Assembly: GCA_030684405.1 (NCBI GenBank)
Contig: JAUXYA010000018.1
Coordinates: forward strand, 1 to 64,000
DNA length: 64,000 bases
Reading direction: 5' to 3'
Source of the DNA: Burkholderiales bacterium
Lineage (GTDB): Bacteria > Pseudomonadota > Gammaproteobacteria > Burkholderiales > SG8-41
Shown: in pieces, positions 37,181 through 46,772 of the stretch
How positions within the stretch are numbered: the stretch's first letter is position 1
Layout of the letters: each line of letters opens with the position of its first letter
Program-made: the position numbers and the translations under genes
The notes under the pieces: generated by a model
Database searches by the model: none
What the model was told of the DNA's origin: nothing
Seen by the model: the letters and a program-made list of their open reading frames with translations, nothing else

Positions 37181-39922
37181 ATGATATCCGCTAACAGCAC
37201 CCGGGAGCGCGATGCGGGCGACCCGATCACCCGCGCCGCGCGCTACAGCCGGTATCTGCAGCGACTGCTCGCGGCCAGTCCGAATGTAATTTCGACGCCG
37301 GAACTCGCTCACGCGTTCACTGCCGCCGACATGCAGGCGGAACTCGATCACGGCGGCATCGGAGATGACCGCAGCCTCGGCCGCGCACTGCGGCGACTGC
37401 GCCAGCGGACGCTGGCGCGCCTGATCGCGCGCGACCTCGGCGGCCTCGCCGACCTGCGCGAAGTCGTCGCCACAGTAACCACACTTGCCGAAGTCGTGAT
37501 ACGCAAGGCCGTGACGCAACTGCACCTTGACCTCGCCGCGGTGCACGGCGAACCGCGCGGCGCAACGGACGGCAAAGCCCAGCAACTGCATGTGGTCGGC
37601 ATGGGCAAGCTCGGCGGCGCGGAACTCAATGCCTCTTCGGACATTGATCTGGTACTGGTCTACCCGGAGGAAGGCGAAACCGACGGCGGTCGTCCATTGA
37701 GCAATCATGAATTCTTTACCCGGCTCGCACGCCGCCTGATCGGCGCTCTCAGCGAGTGGACCGAGGACGGCTTCGTGTTCCGCGTCGACACGCGACTGCG
37801 GCCGTACGGCGACAGCGGACCGCTGGTCGTCAGCTTCGACATGCTCGAGAACTACCTGATCACCCAGGGGCGGGCATGGGAGCGTTATGCCTGGATCAAG
37901 GGCCGGCCATTGACCGGCGACCAACAGGACGCCCTGCTCGCTCTGGTGCGGCCCTTCGTCTACCGCCGCCATCTCGATTACGGCGCCTTCGCATCGATGC
38001 GCAGCCTGCACAGCCAGGTCCGGCACGAAGTCAACCGCCGCGACCGCCAGGACAACATCAAGCTCGGGCCGGGCGGCATCCGCGAAATCGAATTCATCGC
38101 ACAAGTGTTCCAGCTGATCCGCGGCGGACACGAACACGCGCTGCAGCAGCAGTCGACGCTGCCGGTGCTCGCGGTGTTGGGAGAACGTGGCTTCATTGCA
38201 CCGGATGCCGTCAGCGAGCTGTCTGCGGCCTATGTATTCCTGCGCAACCTCGAACACCGCCTGCAGTACCGTGACGACCAGCAGACCCAGGACCTGCCGT
38301 GGCAGGATGAGGAACGCGCGCTGCTGGCCGAAAGCATGGGTTTCCCGTGCACGGACGCCTTCCTCGCCGAACTTTCCCGGCACCGTGACGCCGTATCAAG
38401 GCACTTCGAGGCCATTTTCGCCGAGAGCGACGCCGGCGACGAGCATCCCCTTGCGGCACTGTGGCAGGAGCAGCCGGAAAATGGCGAAGCGGACGATGCT
38501 GCCGCGGAACAGTTGGCCGGACTGGGCTTTGCGCGCGGCGGCGAATTGTCGCGCCAACTCGCCCTGTTTCGCAACGGCAGCCGCTACCGTCAGATGCCGG
38601 CAGCCAGCCAGCGCCGGCTCGACCGGCTGGTGCCCGCGGCCATCGCGGCCGCAGCGTCGAGACGCAACCCGGACGATACTGCAGGACGCCTGTTGGCGCT
38701 GTTCGAGAGCATCAGCCGGCGCGAAGCCTATCTCGCACTGCTGCACGAATATCCGCACGCCCTCGACCGCGTTGCCGACCTGATGAGCGCAAGCCCCTGG
38801 GTCGCCCAGTACATCACTCGTCACCCGATCCTGATCGATGAACTACTCGATGCCCGTACGCTGCTCGCCGCACCGGACTGGAAAGTGCTGAAGGCGACGC
38901 TGCACGAGGGGCTGGATTCAGCGCAAGGAGACATCGAACGACAGATGGACCTGCTGCGGCACTTCAAGAACACCCATACGCTACACTTCATTGCCCAGGA
39001 CCTCGCCGGCGAGCTGCCGCTGGAAACGCTGAGCGACCACCTCTCCGACCTCGCCTGCGTGATCCTCGACGCGGTGCTGCGTCTGTCCTGGCTGGGACTA
39101 CGCCAGCGCCACCGCGACGAACCGCTGTTCGCCATCGTCGGTTACGGCAAGCTGGGCGGCAAGGAACTGGGCTACGCGTCGGATCTCGATATCGTGTTCG
39201 TATATGACGATCCCGCGCCGGAAGCCGCCGAAAACTACGCACGACTGGCCCAGCGCATCAACTACTGGCTGACCAGCACCACCACCGCCGGGGTGCTCTA
39301 CGAAACCGATCTTCGGCTGCGTCCGGACGGCGCCGGCGGACTGCTGGTCACGCCGCTGGACAGCCTGCGCCGCTATCAGCTCGAACAGGCCTGGCTGTGG
39401 GAACACCAGGCACTGACCCGGGCCCGCAGCGTGACCGGAGACCCCGGGATCAGCCGTGACTTCGAGGACCTGCGGATCAGCGTGCTGCGCAAGCAGCGGG
39501 AAGATGGCGCACTGCGCGAAGGAATCATTGAAATGCGCAGGAAAATGCTCGAGGCGCATCCCAATGCCAGCGGCCTCTTCGACCTCAAGCACGATCCCGG
39601 CGGAATCATCGACGTCGAGTTCATGGTGCAGTACCTGGTGCTGGGCCATGCTCATGAACACCCCGGACTCTCCGCCAACGCCGGAAATCTCGCGCTGCTG
39701 AAGGCCGCGGGCGGCCTGGGCCTTATCGGCGAAGACGAAGCGGAAGCGGTGCGTTCAGCCTACCGCCAGTTTCGCAAGCTGCAGCACCAGCTGCGACTGG
39801 CCGGAGAGCGTTACGCCAGGGTCGAGCCCGTCACGGTTACCGTAGCGGCGGCGGCTGTCAGGGCGCTATGGAGCAAATTGTTCGGAAACGCCGGGAGACT
39901 GCCCGGGCAGGACCGGGACTAG
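37181..39922 (+). CDS. glnE: Bifunctional glutamine synthetase adenylyltransferase/adenylyl-removing enzyme
   Basis: A 913-residue GlnE with both nucleotidyltransferase domains. The N-terminal deadenylating domain has VVGMGKLGGAELNASSDIDLVLVYPEEGET and FVFRVDTRLRPYGDSGPLV. The C-terminal adenylylating domain has IVGYGKLGGKELGYASDLDIVFVYDDP and LYETDLRLRPDGAGGLLV. It controls glutamine synthetase activity under direction of PII. Key aspartates of both G-G-x-E...D-x-D patterns are present. Its stop overlaps that of the convergent cyclase gene within the sequence CTAG. Confidence 0.97.
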   Translation: MISANSTRERDAGDPITRAARYSRYLQRLLAASPNVISTPELAHAFTAADMQAELDHGGIGDDRSLGRALRRLRQRTLARLIARDLGGLADLREVVATVTTLAEVVIRKAVTQLHLDLAAVHGEPRGATDGKAQQLHVVGMGKLGGAELNASSDIDLVLVYPEEGETDGGRPLSNHEFFTRLARRLIGALSEWTEDGFVFRVDTRLRPYGDSGPLVVSFDMLENYLITQGRAWERYAWIKGRPLTGDQQDALLALVRPFVYRRHLDYGAFASMRSLHSQVRHEVNRRDRQDNIKLGPGGIREIEFIAQVFQLIRGGHEHALQQQSTLPVLAVLGERGFIAPDAVSELSAAYVFLRNLEHRLQYRDDQQTQDLPWQDEERALLAESMGFPCTDAFLAELSRHRDAVSRHFEAIFAESDAGDEHPLAALWQEQPENGEADDAAAEQLAGLGFARGGELSRQLALFRNGSRYRQMPAASQRRLDRLVPAAIAAAASRRNPDDTAGRLLALFESISRREAYLALLHEYPHALDRVADLMSASPWVAQYITRHPILIDELLDARTLLAAPDWKVLKATLHEGLDSAQGDIERQMDLLRHFKNTHTLHFIAQDLAGELPLETLSDHLSDLACVILDAVLRLSWLGLRQRHRDEPLFAIVGYGKLGGKELGYASDLDIVFVYDDPAPEAAENYARLAQRINYWLTSTTTAGVLYETDLRLRPDGAGGLLVTPLDSLRRYQLEQAWLWEHQALTRARSVTGDPGISRDFEDLRISVLRKQREDGALREGIIEMRRKMLEAHPNASGLFDLKHDPGGIIDVEFMVQYLVLGHAHEHPGLSANAGNLALLKAAGGLGLIGEDEAEAVRSAYRQFRKLQHQLRLAGERYARVEPVTVTVAAAAVRALWSKLFGNAGRLPGQDRD

Positions 39923-41226
39923 ACCGTAACGTCGCGCAGGTGCGGCGCGACATCGATCAGGCGGTAGACCTCGATCACACCCTTTCCCTTGCCGGTGATC
40001 TGGATCGGTCCTTCATAATCGAACTGGACGCGGGAGCGGCGATAAGTCATGGTGTCGACGTAGATGATGCCGGACTTGGCCTCCCCGGTAACCCGGCTCG
40101 CGGTGTTCACGGTGTCGCCCCACATGTCGTAGATGAATTTTCGGGTACCGATCACCCCCGCGACTACGGGGCCGGTGCAGATGCCGATATGGATGTTCAG
40201 GCTCATGCCCTTTTTCTCGGACAGCAGCTGCATGTACTGGCGCATTTCGAGGGCCAGCCTGAGCATTGCCACCGTATAGTCGCGTGCATCCACCGCAAAA
40301 TCGACGCCGTCGTGCTCGAGCAACCCGCCGGCCACCATATAAGCATCACCGATGGTCTTGATCTTCTCCACTCGGTGCGCATCAGCCATGGCATCGAACT
40401 TCGAAAACACTTCGTTAAGCAGCTCGACCATCGCCTTCGGTGGCACTTCCTCGGCCAGCCGCGTGAAGTCGATGATGTCGGCAAACATCACGGTGACGTC
40501 CGCAAAACCGTCGGCGATGATGCCCTGCTGCTCCTTCAGCCGCCGCGCGATGGGCGCCGGCAGGATGTTCAGCAGCAGCGACTCGGATTTTTCCTGCTCG
40601 ATGCGCAGCAGCCGGTTCTGCTCGCTGACATCGGCTGCAAGTATGTCGCGCTGGCGCACGAAAAAGCTGATCAGCAGGTACATGATGGTCGACATCGCGG
40701 CAAAATTTAGGGTGAAGAACACCGCAATGCTCTGCATCGTGACGCCCTGCTCAACACCGAAGGTCAGCCAGTAGTCGAAAAATCCTGATACCCCGGTCAG
40801 CACGATATAGGCGGCAAACCAGGGCAGTGACTGCCGGGCGCCCTGGAAGATCATCACGCCTACCGGCGCCAGCAACGCCCACAGCGCGACACCAGAGGAG
40901 CTGACGTAGCTGCCGATGCTCCACTGCATGATGAAGGGCATGAACAGGAACAGGCTGACCTGCAGGGTCCGGAATATCGCGAAATTGAGGGTGTAGACGT
41001 AATAGGCGAGCGAGGTCGCGGACACAGCGAGGTAAGCCAGCGGCACCGTGGTCGAGAACTTGATGCCCATCGCCCAGTACAGTGCGAGCCAGAGCACCGA
41101 GCCAAAGCCCATCAGGCCGCAGGCAAAAATCAGCAGCGTCTTGTTGAGCTTTTCCTGCTCGCTGTCGTGCTCGTTGATAACGCGCTCGCTCAGGCCGTTG
41201 AGCCAGGCGCGCAGCCTTGTCAGCAT
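39919..41226 (-). CDS. Membrane class III adenylate cyclase
   Basis: A 435-residue protein with six hydrophobic segments (about residues 28-210), a short helical linker (EQNRLLRIEQEKSESLLLNILP) and a class III cyclase domain. Metal-binding aspartates are in VTVMFADIIDFTRLA and KTIGDAYMVAGG. The substrate-specifying lysine (EKIKTIGD) and aspartate (YDMWGDTVNTASRV) match adenylate rather than guanylate cyclases, and the transition-state asparagine and arginine are in NTASRV. It should make cAMP in response to a membrane or periplasmic cue; the sensor is not a named domain that I can recognise. It is convergent with glnE. Confidence 0.9.
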   Translation of the reverse strand: MLTRLRAWLNGLSERVINEHDSEQEKLNKTLLIFACGLMGFGSVLWLALYWAMGIKFSTTVPLAYLAVSATSLAYYVYTLNFAIFRTLQVSLFLFMPFIMQWSIGSYVSSSGVALWALLAPVGVMIFQGARQSLPWFAAYIVLTGVSGFFDYWLTFGVEQGVTMQSIAVFFTLNFAAMSTIMYLLISFFVRQRDILAADVSEQNRLLRIEQEKSESLLLNILPAPIARRLKEQQGIIADGFADVTVMFADIIDFTRLAEEVPPKAMVELLNEVFSKFDAMADAHRVEKIKTIGDAYMVAGGLLEHDGVDFAVDARDYTVAMLRLALEMRQYMQLLSEKKGMSLNIHIGICTGPVVAGVIGTRKFIYDMWGDTVNTASRVTGEAKSGIIYVDTMTYRRSRVQFDYEGPIQITGKGKGVIEVYRLIDVAPHLRDVTV

Positions 41227-41512
41227 CTCGTTCCCCGATGGTCCAGCCGGAATCCGGCCGGGCCAACCCCCTTTTTGCTTCGAAGCCTTATTGTATCCGG
41301 TAACGGCTCATGCCCAAACGTTCTCGAGCAGCGTCCACCACGGCAGCGCCGGCATCGGCAGCGTCTGGCAAATCGGCTAAAATGAGCGTCCGGTCACCGC
41401 AGCACTTGGCGAGCGGCTGTTTGGAACTGTCGGAACACGCGACCACCGAACCCCGGGCAACATTCCAGGTCATCTGCTGCATCATCATTGAACCTATTTG
41501 GAGAAATACGGC

Positions 41513-42439
41513 ATGTCCATGGCTGATCGCGACGGGCAAATCTGGCACGACGGGAAACTGGTGCCCTGGCGCGATGCGACGACTCACGTCCTGACCCATT
41601 CCCTGCACTACGGCCTGGCAGTTTTCGAGGGCGTGCGTGCCTACAACACCGACATCGGCACCGCGATCTTCCGCCTGAAGGAGCATACGGACCGACTCTT
41701 CAACTCAGCACACATCTACATGATGAAAATCCCGTATTCGCGGGAAGTGCTGATGGAAGCGCAGAAGGAGGTCGTCCGCGCCAACAAGCTGGAATCCTGC
41801 TACATCCGGCCTATCGCCTTCTACGGCTCGGAAAAAATGGGGGTGTCGCCCAAGGGTGCCAGGGTTCACGTGGCCATTGCGGCCTGGCCCTGGGGGGCAT
41901 ATCTCGGCGCCGAGGCGCTCGAAAAAGGCATACGCGTCAAAACCTCCTCCCACGCCCGTCACCATGTCAACGTCTCGATGTGCCGCGCGAAGTATTCGGG
42001 CACCTACGCCAATTCGATCCTCGCCAATCTGGAGGCCACCGAACACGGCTACGACGAGGGCCTGCTGCTCGATGTCGACGGATTCGTCGCCGAAGGCTCC
42101 GGCGAAAACCTGTTCATGGTCAAGAACGGAAAACTATATGAGCCGGAGCTCACCAGCGCGCTGATCGGCATCACCCGCGACTCGATCATCACACTGGCCC
42201 GCGAGATGGGCTACGAGGTTTCGGCCCGACGCATCACCCGCGACGACCTCTATATCGCCGACGAGGCCTTCTTCACCGGCACTGCAGCAGAAGTGACGCC
42301 GATCCGCGAGGTCGATGGCCGCACCATCGGTGAGGGACGGCGCGGACCGATTACTGAACGCCTGCAGAAGAAATTCTTCGACTGCGTGAATGCCAAAACC
42401 GCGGAGCACCGCGACTGGCTGTCTCCGGTTGCCGCCTGA
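41513..42439 (+). CDS. ilvE: Branched-chain amino acid aminotransferase
   Basis: A 308-residue fold-type IV PLP enzyme: IWHDGKLVPWRDATTHVLTHSLHYGLAVFEGVRAY, IRPIAFYGSEKMGV, the PLP-lysine segment MCRAKYSGTYANSILANLEA, and GYDEGLLLDVDGFVAEGSGENLFMV. It transaminates leucine, isoleucine and valine with 2-oxoglutarate. The ATG at 41513 is eight bases from GGAGA; another lies two codons later. A possible -10 box TAAAAT sits near 41379 in the 286-base intergenic space, which otherwise shows nothing clear. The gene is followed at seven bases by a zinc-finger protein. Confidence 0.95.
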   Translation: MSMADRDGQIWHDGKLVPWRDATTHVLTHSLHYGLAVFEGVRAYNTDIGTAIFRLKEHTDRLFNSAHIYMMKIPYSREVLMEAQKEVVRANKLESCYIRPIAFYGSEKMGVSPKGARVHVAIAAWPWGAYLGAEALEKGIRVKTSSHARHHVNVSMCRAKYSGTYANSILANLEATEHGYDEGLLLDVDGFVAEGSGENLFMVKNGKLYEPELTSALIGITRDSIITLAREMGYEVSARRITRDDLYIADEAFFTGTAAEVTPIREVDGRTIGEGRRGPITERLQKKFFDCVNAKTAEHRDWLSPVAA

Positions 42440-42446
42440 CATTGCC

Positions 42447-42650
42447 ATGACCCAGCCCGCCGAAAACAAGTCGCGCCTGATCGAAGTCACTGCCGCCGAC
42501 CTGCCGCTGCACTGCCCGACGCCGGCGATGCTGCTGTGGAATGCGCACCCCCGCGTTTTCCTGCCGGTGGAGATGACCGGCGAAGCGCTCTGCCCATATT
42601 GCGGCACCCGCTACACCCTGAAGGGTGGCGCGGCGGCCGGCCAGCACTGA
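42447..42650 (+). CDS. Zinc-finger CHCC domain protein
   Basis: A 67-residue protein with the zf-CHCC pattern: a cysteine in LHCPTPAMLLWNAHPRVFLP, a histidine, then CPYCGTRYTL. The same domain occurs in the small complex I accessory subunit NDUFS6 and in bacterial homologues. In betaproteobacteria this small gene commonly follows ilvE and precedes waaF. The role is unknown; the cysteines and histidine should bind zinc. Confidence 0.85.
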   Translation: MTQPAENKSRLIEVTAADLPLHCPTPAMLLWNAHPRVFLPVEMTGEALCPYCGTRYTLKGGAAAGQH

Positions 42651-42693
42651 GCGCGGGCGGCCTGCCGCTTCGCCTGCAGGCCTACCACCGGCA

Positions 42694-43704
42694 ATGAATA
42701 TCCTCGTCGTCGGTCCATCCTGGGTCGGCGACACCATACTCTCGCAGCCTCTCCTGCGCCTGCTGCAGCAGACGCAGGGCGCGCAGATCGATTACCTCGC
42801 ACCGCCGTGGACGCTGCCCCTGCTCGCGCGCATGCCTGAAGTGCGGCAGGGCATCAACAATCCCTTTGGTCACGGCGCATTGCGGATTGTCGAACGCCGC
42901 CGTCTCGGTCTCGCGCTGCGTGCGGCCCGTTACGACCTTGCAGTGGTGCTGCCCAATTCATGGAAATCGGCGCTGATTCCCTGGTTCGCCGGCATCCCGC
43001 AGCGCCGCGGATTTCGCGGTGAAGCGCGCTGGGGGCTGATCAACGACCTGCGCCAGCTCGACGTGCAGGCGCTTCCGCAAATGGTCCAGCGCTTCGCGGC
43101 ACTCGGCCTGCCTTCCGGCAGCCCACTGCCCGAGCCGCTGCCGCGCCCCGAACTGCAGTCGACGGCCGCTGACCGCGAGGCACTGCTGGCGCGGCTGGGT
43201 CTGGATCCGCAGCAACCCGCGGTCGCCTTTTGTCCGGGCGCGGAATACGGCCCGGCAAAACGCTGGCCGGAAGCGCATTTCGCCGCACTGGCCAAAACGC
43301 TGGCTGCACGTGGATTCGCCGTATGGCTGGTCGGCTCCCCGAAGGATGAACCGGTCGCCGAGACAATCAGGCAGCAATCGGGAGATGCCTGCATCAATCT
43401 CTGCGGCCGGACCGACATTGCCGAGGCTGCAGACCTGCTCGCTGCGAGCCGGCTGGTGGTGAGCAATGATTCCGGGCTGATGCATGTCGCGGCTGCCGTC
43501 GGCCGCCCGCTGATTGCGCTCTACGGATCCAGTTCGCCCCGCTTCACGCCGCCGCTGGGCGCGGATGTGCGCGTGCTCTCCCTGAGCCTCGAATGCAGCC
43601 CCTGCTTTGAGCGTGACTGCCCTCTGGGACACCTGCGTTGCCTAAAAGAAATCTCTCCAGACCGTGTTTTCGCCGAAATCGATTTTGCTAAAATCGGTGC
43701 CTGA
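42694..43704 (+). CDS. waaF: ADP-heptose:LPS heptosyltransferase II
   Basis: A 336-residue GT9 glycosyltransferase. N-terminal MNILVVGPSWVGDTILSQPLL, the central LPNSWKSALIPWFAGIPQRRGFRGEARWGLINDLR, and donor-site VVSNDSGLMHVAAAVGRPLIALYGSSSPRFTPPL are characteristic. It adds the second heptose to the lipopolysaccharide inner core. The start is the ATG 43 bases after the zinc-finger gene. The C-terminal CSPCFERDCPLGHLRCLKEISPDRVF is also typical of the family. Confidence 0.95.
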   Translation: MNILVVGPSWVGDTILSQPLLRLLQQTQGAQIDYLAPPWTLPLLARMPEVRQGINNPFGHGALRIVERRRLGLALRAARYDLAVVLPNSWKSALIPWFAGIPQRRGFRGEARWGLINDLRQLDVQALPQMVQRFAALGLPSGSPLPEPLPRPELQSTAADREALLARLGLDPQQPAVAFCPGAEYGPAKRWPEAHFAALAKTLAARGFAVWLVGSPKDEPVAETIRQQSGDACINLCGRTDIAEAADLLAASRLVVSNDSGLMHVAAAVGRPLIALYGSSSPRFTPPLGADVRVLSLSLECSPCFERDCPLGHLRCLKEISPDRVFAEIDFAKIGA

Positions 43705-43723
43705 TTCGCGCAGGAGCACAGCC

Positions 43724-44161
43724 GTGAAGAAAACGCTGTTCGCGACGCCGCAGGACGCCGAAGCGGCCTTCTATGAAGCCTTCGTCAAGCGTGACCTGGA
43801 GACGATGATGGAAGTGTGGTCAGATGACGATGACAGCTACTGCGTCCATCCTGGCGGCGCGCGCATCAGCGGGATCGAAAACATCCGCGAATCCTGGCGC
43901 GGGATTTTCGCCTCCGGCCAGGAACTCCGTTTCAACCTGCGTGAAAGTCAGCACATCCACACAGTAATGTTGGCGGTGCACAGCGTCTACGAGCACATCA
44001 CGGTTGCCGGCCAGTCGCGCACGCCACAGCCGATGATCGCGACCAATGTCTACCAGCGCACCGAGCGCGGCTGGCGCATGGTCGCGCATCATGCCGCTGC
44101 GGCGCCTGCTTCGATGCGCGCCGCTGGCGGTCCCGAACCTGCCACGAAGACACTGCATTAA
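43724..44161 (+). CDS. NTF2-like (SnoaL/DUF4440-type) protein
   Basis: A 145-residue cone-shaped NTF2-fold protein: FATPQDAEAAFYEAFVKRDLETMMEVWSDDDDSYCVHPGGARISGIENIRESWRGIF and a C-terminal MIATNVYQRTERGWRMVAHHAA. Members include isomerases, dehydratases and ligand-binding proteins; no catalytic assignment is safe. The GTG start has AGGAG seven bases upstream and lies nineteen bases after waaF. It is the last gene before a palindrome and a new promoter. Confidence 0.8.
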   Translation: MKKTLFATPQDAEAAFYEAFVKRDLETMMEVWSDDDDSYCVHPGGARISGIENIRESWRGIFASGQELRFNLRESQHIHTVMLAVHSVYEHITVAGQSRTPQPMIATNVYQRTERGWRMVAHHAAAAPASMRAAGGPEPATKTLH

Positions 44162-44168
44162 GGCCTGT

Positions 44169-44191
44169 TTGCACTCATTTCATGAGTGCAA
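44169..44191. promoter_or_regulatory. Perfect 23-bp palindrome between the NTF2 gene and the ComA-like operon
   Basis: Arms TTGCACTCAT and ATGAGTGCAA with a three-base centre, eight bases after the NTF2 stop. There is no T-run, so an operator for a dimeric regulator is at least as likely as a terminator. It lies 41 bases upstream of the -35 box of the next operon. Confidence 0.55.
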
Positions 44192-44231
44192 CGGCGAACG
44201 GTCAATTGCTGTCCGCAGAGCGGACTATTGG

Positions 44232-44260
44232 CTGAATGGTGAAAAGCCATCGGCTATACT
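44232..44260 (+). promoter_or_regulatory. Promoter of the ComA-like operon
   Basis: CTGAAT and TATACT are separated by 17 bases; the -10 box matches 5 of 6 positions. A GTCC/GGAC inverted repeat follows near the expected start of transcription. The leader to the ATG is about 130 bases. Confidence 0.5.
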
Positions 44261-44398
44261 TGCTTAGTCCGATTAGTGGACGATCAGTGGGAATGCTCCC
44301 GAGCTGAGCTCGGCAGGATTTCGTGTTAACGAGTGGCAGCCGCTTCGCTGCCGCGCCCGCGCCCTTGCCGCGGCCAACGACTGCAGGCCAACCAGACC

Positions 44399-45223
44399 AT
44401 GACCGACCGCGATACCGTGATAGAACTCGCCCTGCCCCAACGCAGCACCAAACCGCGCCGCCGCGGCATCACCTCGATGATCGACTTCGGGCCCGATACC
44501 TTCGGTTGGACCGGCGGCGAGCGCGGCATCGCCGACCTCCTCGACGTCGCGGCAGATTACATTGACTACGCCAAGATCTACGCGATGAACGCGCTGCTGA
44601 TCCCCGGCGAGACCGTCAAGCGTACGACGAAGCTTTACCTCGACGCCGGGGTGATGCCCTTTGCCGGCGGCATCCTGTTCGAATACGCCTGGCACCGCAA
44701 CGAACTCGACGGTCTGATCGCGCTGCTCAAGAGGCTGGCCATCCCCGGGCTGGAAATCTCCGAAAACTACGTGACGCTCAGCGAAGACGAGCGCGCGCGG
44801 ATGATCGACCTCTTCCAGAAGGCAGGCATCAAGGTCGTCTATGAATTCGGCCGCAAGAACCCTGAGGATCCGCTGAGCCTCGACTACCTTGAGGGTATCG
44901 TGCGCGCGGTCGCCGCCCAGGGCATCCACCACGTCACTGTCGAGCAATGCGAAATGGACCTGCTCGCCAAGGATGCGCCGCAAAGCCTGAAAACGCTGTC
45001 TGTGCAGGATTGGTTCGATCACGTAGTCATCGAAGCCGACCCCTACTGTTTCCCGCATCAGCACGTGCAGATGCTGCGCGATTTCGGCCGCGACGTGAAC
45101 CTCGCCAACATCGCGCCAGGGCAGATCCTCCGCCTAGAGGGTTTCCGCCAGGGCGTCGGCCGCGCGGTGAACTATTCACTGCTGTCGGGCGATGATTCGC
45201 GTCCTGCCGGCATCGACCACTGA
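44399..45223 (+). CDS. ComA-family (phosphosulfolactate synthase-like) protein
   Basis: A 274-residue TIM-barrel protein of the ComA family: RRRGITSMIDFGPDTFGWTGGERGIADLLDVAADYIDYAKIYAMNALLIP, FAGGILFEYAWHRNELDGLI, GLEISENYVTLSEDERARMI and a central VYEFGRKNPEDP. Archaeal ComA adds sulfite to phosphoenolpyruvate, giving phosphosulfolactate for coenzyme M. The host is not expected to make coenzyme M, and the ComB and ComC partners are not adjacent. So the substrate here is open; the neighbours are a TcuA-like flavoprotein and an aldolase-family protein. The ATG of MTDRD is preferred to an earlier in-frame ATG. Confidence 0.8.
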   Translation: MTDRDTVIELALPQRSTKPRRRGITSMIDFGPDTFGWTGGERGIADLLDVAADYIDYAKIYAMNALLIPGETVKRTTKLYLDAGVMPFAGGILFEYAWHRNELDGLIALLKRLAIPGLEISENYVTLSEDERARMIDLFQKAGIKVVYEFGRKNPEDPLSLDYLEGIVRAVAAQGIHHVTVEQCEMDLLAKDAPQSLKTLSVQDWFDHVVIEADPYCFPHQHVQMLRDFGRDVNLANIAPGQILRLEGFRQGVGRAVNYSLLSGDDSRPAGIDH

Positions 45224-45269
45224 CCTGCAATCCATTGTTTCAACCGACCTTTTACGAGACCACAGACCC

Positions 45270-46772
45270 ATGAGTGATTCGATTTTCGGAAATCCCGACG
45301 TCATCGTTGTCGGCGCCGGCAATGCCGCCGCCTGTGCCGCCCTCGCCGCCCGCGAGTCCGGCGGCAAAGTCATCATGCTGGAAGCCGCGCCGATCGAAGA
45401 ATGCGGCGGCAACAGCCGTTACACCGCAGGCGCGATGCGCGTGCTGTTCAATGGTGTGGACGACCTGAAACAACTGGTGCCCGATCTCACCCAGGCCGAG
45501 ATCGACAGCGCCGACTTCGGCACCTACACCGCAGAACAGTTTTATGACGACATGGGCCGCATCACCCAGTACCGCACCGATCCTGACCTTTGCGAAATCC
45601 TGGTCTCGCGCAGCCTCGAGACGCTGGCGTGGATGCGCAAGAAAGGCGTGAGATTCCAGGCAAGCTTCGGCCGCCAGGCCATGAAAGTCGACGGCAAGTT
45701 CAAGTTTTTCGGCGGCCTCGCCGCGGAAACCTGGGGCGGCGGACCGGGCCTAGTGGAAAACGAGCACAAGGCCTGCGAACGCGAAGGCATTACCATTTTC
45801 TACGAAACCCCGGCCACCGGCCTGATCCAGGATGACGACGGCTGCGTCATAGGCGTAAAAGCGCGGCATAAAGGCAAGAGCGTCGAAATCCGCTGCAAGT
45901 CCGTAGTGCTGGCCTGTGGCGGTTTCGAGTCCAATGCCGAAATGCGCACGCGCTACCTCGGCGCCGGATGGGACCTCGCCAAGGTGCGCGGCACGCGTTT
46001 CAATACCGGCGCCGGCATCCGCATGGCAATGGAGGCCGGCGCGCTGCCCTACGGCCACTGGTCAGGCTGCCACGCCGTGGGCTGGGACCTGAACGCGCCG
46101 CCCTTCGGCGACCTCGCCGTCGGCGACAACTTCCAGAAACACAGCTATCCGATCGGCATCATGATCAACGCCAACGGCGAGCGCTTCGTCGACGAAGGCG
46201 CCGACATCCGTAATTACACCTATGCCAAATATGGCGCAGTGGTGCTCAACCAGCCGGGAATGTTTGCCTGGCAGGTCTTCGACGCGCAGTCGATCCCCCT
46301 GCTGCGCGACGAATACCGCATCAAGCAGGTGACCAAGGTCCGCGCTGACTCCCTCGAGGAACTCGTAAAGAAACTCGAAGGTGTCAACGCCGAAGCCTGC
46401 CTGCGCGAGATCAAGGCCTACAACAAAGCGGTGCGCACCGATATCCCGTTCAACCTGACTGTGAAGGACGGCCGCCGCACCGAAGGCCTGAAGGTCAACA
46501 AGTCGAATTGGGCGCTGACCATCGAACAACCGCCGTTCGAGGCCTATGGCGTGACCTGTGGCGTGACCTTCACCTTCGGCGGAGTCAAGGTCAACGGCGA
46601 CGGCAATGTCGAGGACACCGCCGGCAAACCGATCCCCGGGCTCTACGCCGCGGGCGAGATGGTCGGCGGCCTGTTCTATCACAACTACCCCGGCGGCACC
46701 GGCCTCACCTCCGGCGCCGTGTTCGGCAAACTCGCCGGCGGCAGTGCCGGCGCCCATGCCAAGGCGCTGTGA
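45270..46772 (+). CDS. FAD-dependent oxidoreductase, TcuA-like (fumarate reductase/succinate dehydrogenase flavoprotein family)
   Basis: A 500-residue flavoprotein: FAD-binding DVIVVGAGNAAACAALAARESGGKVIMLEA, GGNSRYTAGAMRV, substrate region HWSGCHAVGWD, and C-terminal GLYAAGEMVGGLFYHNYPGGTGLTSGAVFGKLAGG. The closest named relative that I recognise is tricarballylate dehydrogenase TcuA. It should be cytoplasmic because no export signal is seen. It lies 46 bases after the ComA-like gene. The substrate is probably a small carboxylic acid; the gene's partner TcuB is absent. Confidence 0.8.
   Translation: MSDSIFGNPDVIVVGAGNAAACAALAARESGGKVIMLEAAPIEECGGNSRYTAGAMRVLFNGVDDLKQLVPDLTQAEIDSADFGTYTAEQFYDDMGRITQYRTDPDLCEILVSRSLETLAWMRKKGVRFQASFGRQAMKVDGKFKFFGGLAAETWGGGPGLVENEHKACEREGITIFYETPATGLIQDDDGCVIGVKARHKGKSVEIRCKSVVLACGGFESNAEMRTRYLGAGWDLAKVRGTRFNTGAGIRMAMEAGALPYGHWSGCHAVGWDLNAPPFGDLAVGDNFQKHSYPIGIMINANGERFVDEGADIRNYTYAKYGAVVLNQPGMFAWQVFDAQSIPLLRDEYRIKQVTKVRADSLEELVKKLEGVNAEACLREIKAYNKAVRTDIPFNLTVKDGRRTEGLKVNKSNWALTIEQPPFEAYGVTCGVTFTFGGVKVNGDGNVEDTAGKPIPGLYAAGEMVGGLFYHNYPGGTGLTSGAVFGKLAGGSAGAHAKAL

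Noticed and set aside
41310-41594. A short plus-strand ORF in the adenylate cyclase-ilvE gap
   Set aside because: It runs into ilvE in another frame, is Ala/Ser-rich without any motif, and has no ribosome site.
44399-45223. Assigning coenzyme M or sulfolactate synthesis to the ComA-like gene
   Set aside because: The partner enzymes ComB to ComE are not adjacent and the host lineage is not known for coenzyme M, so only the family is named.
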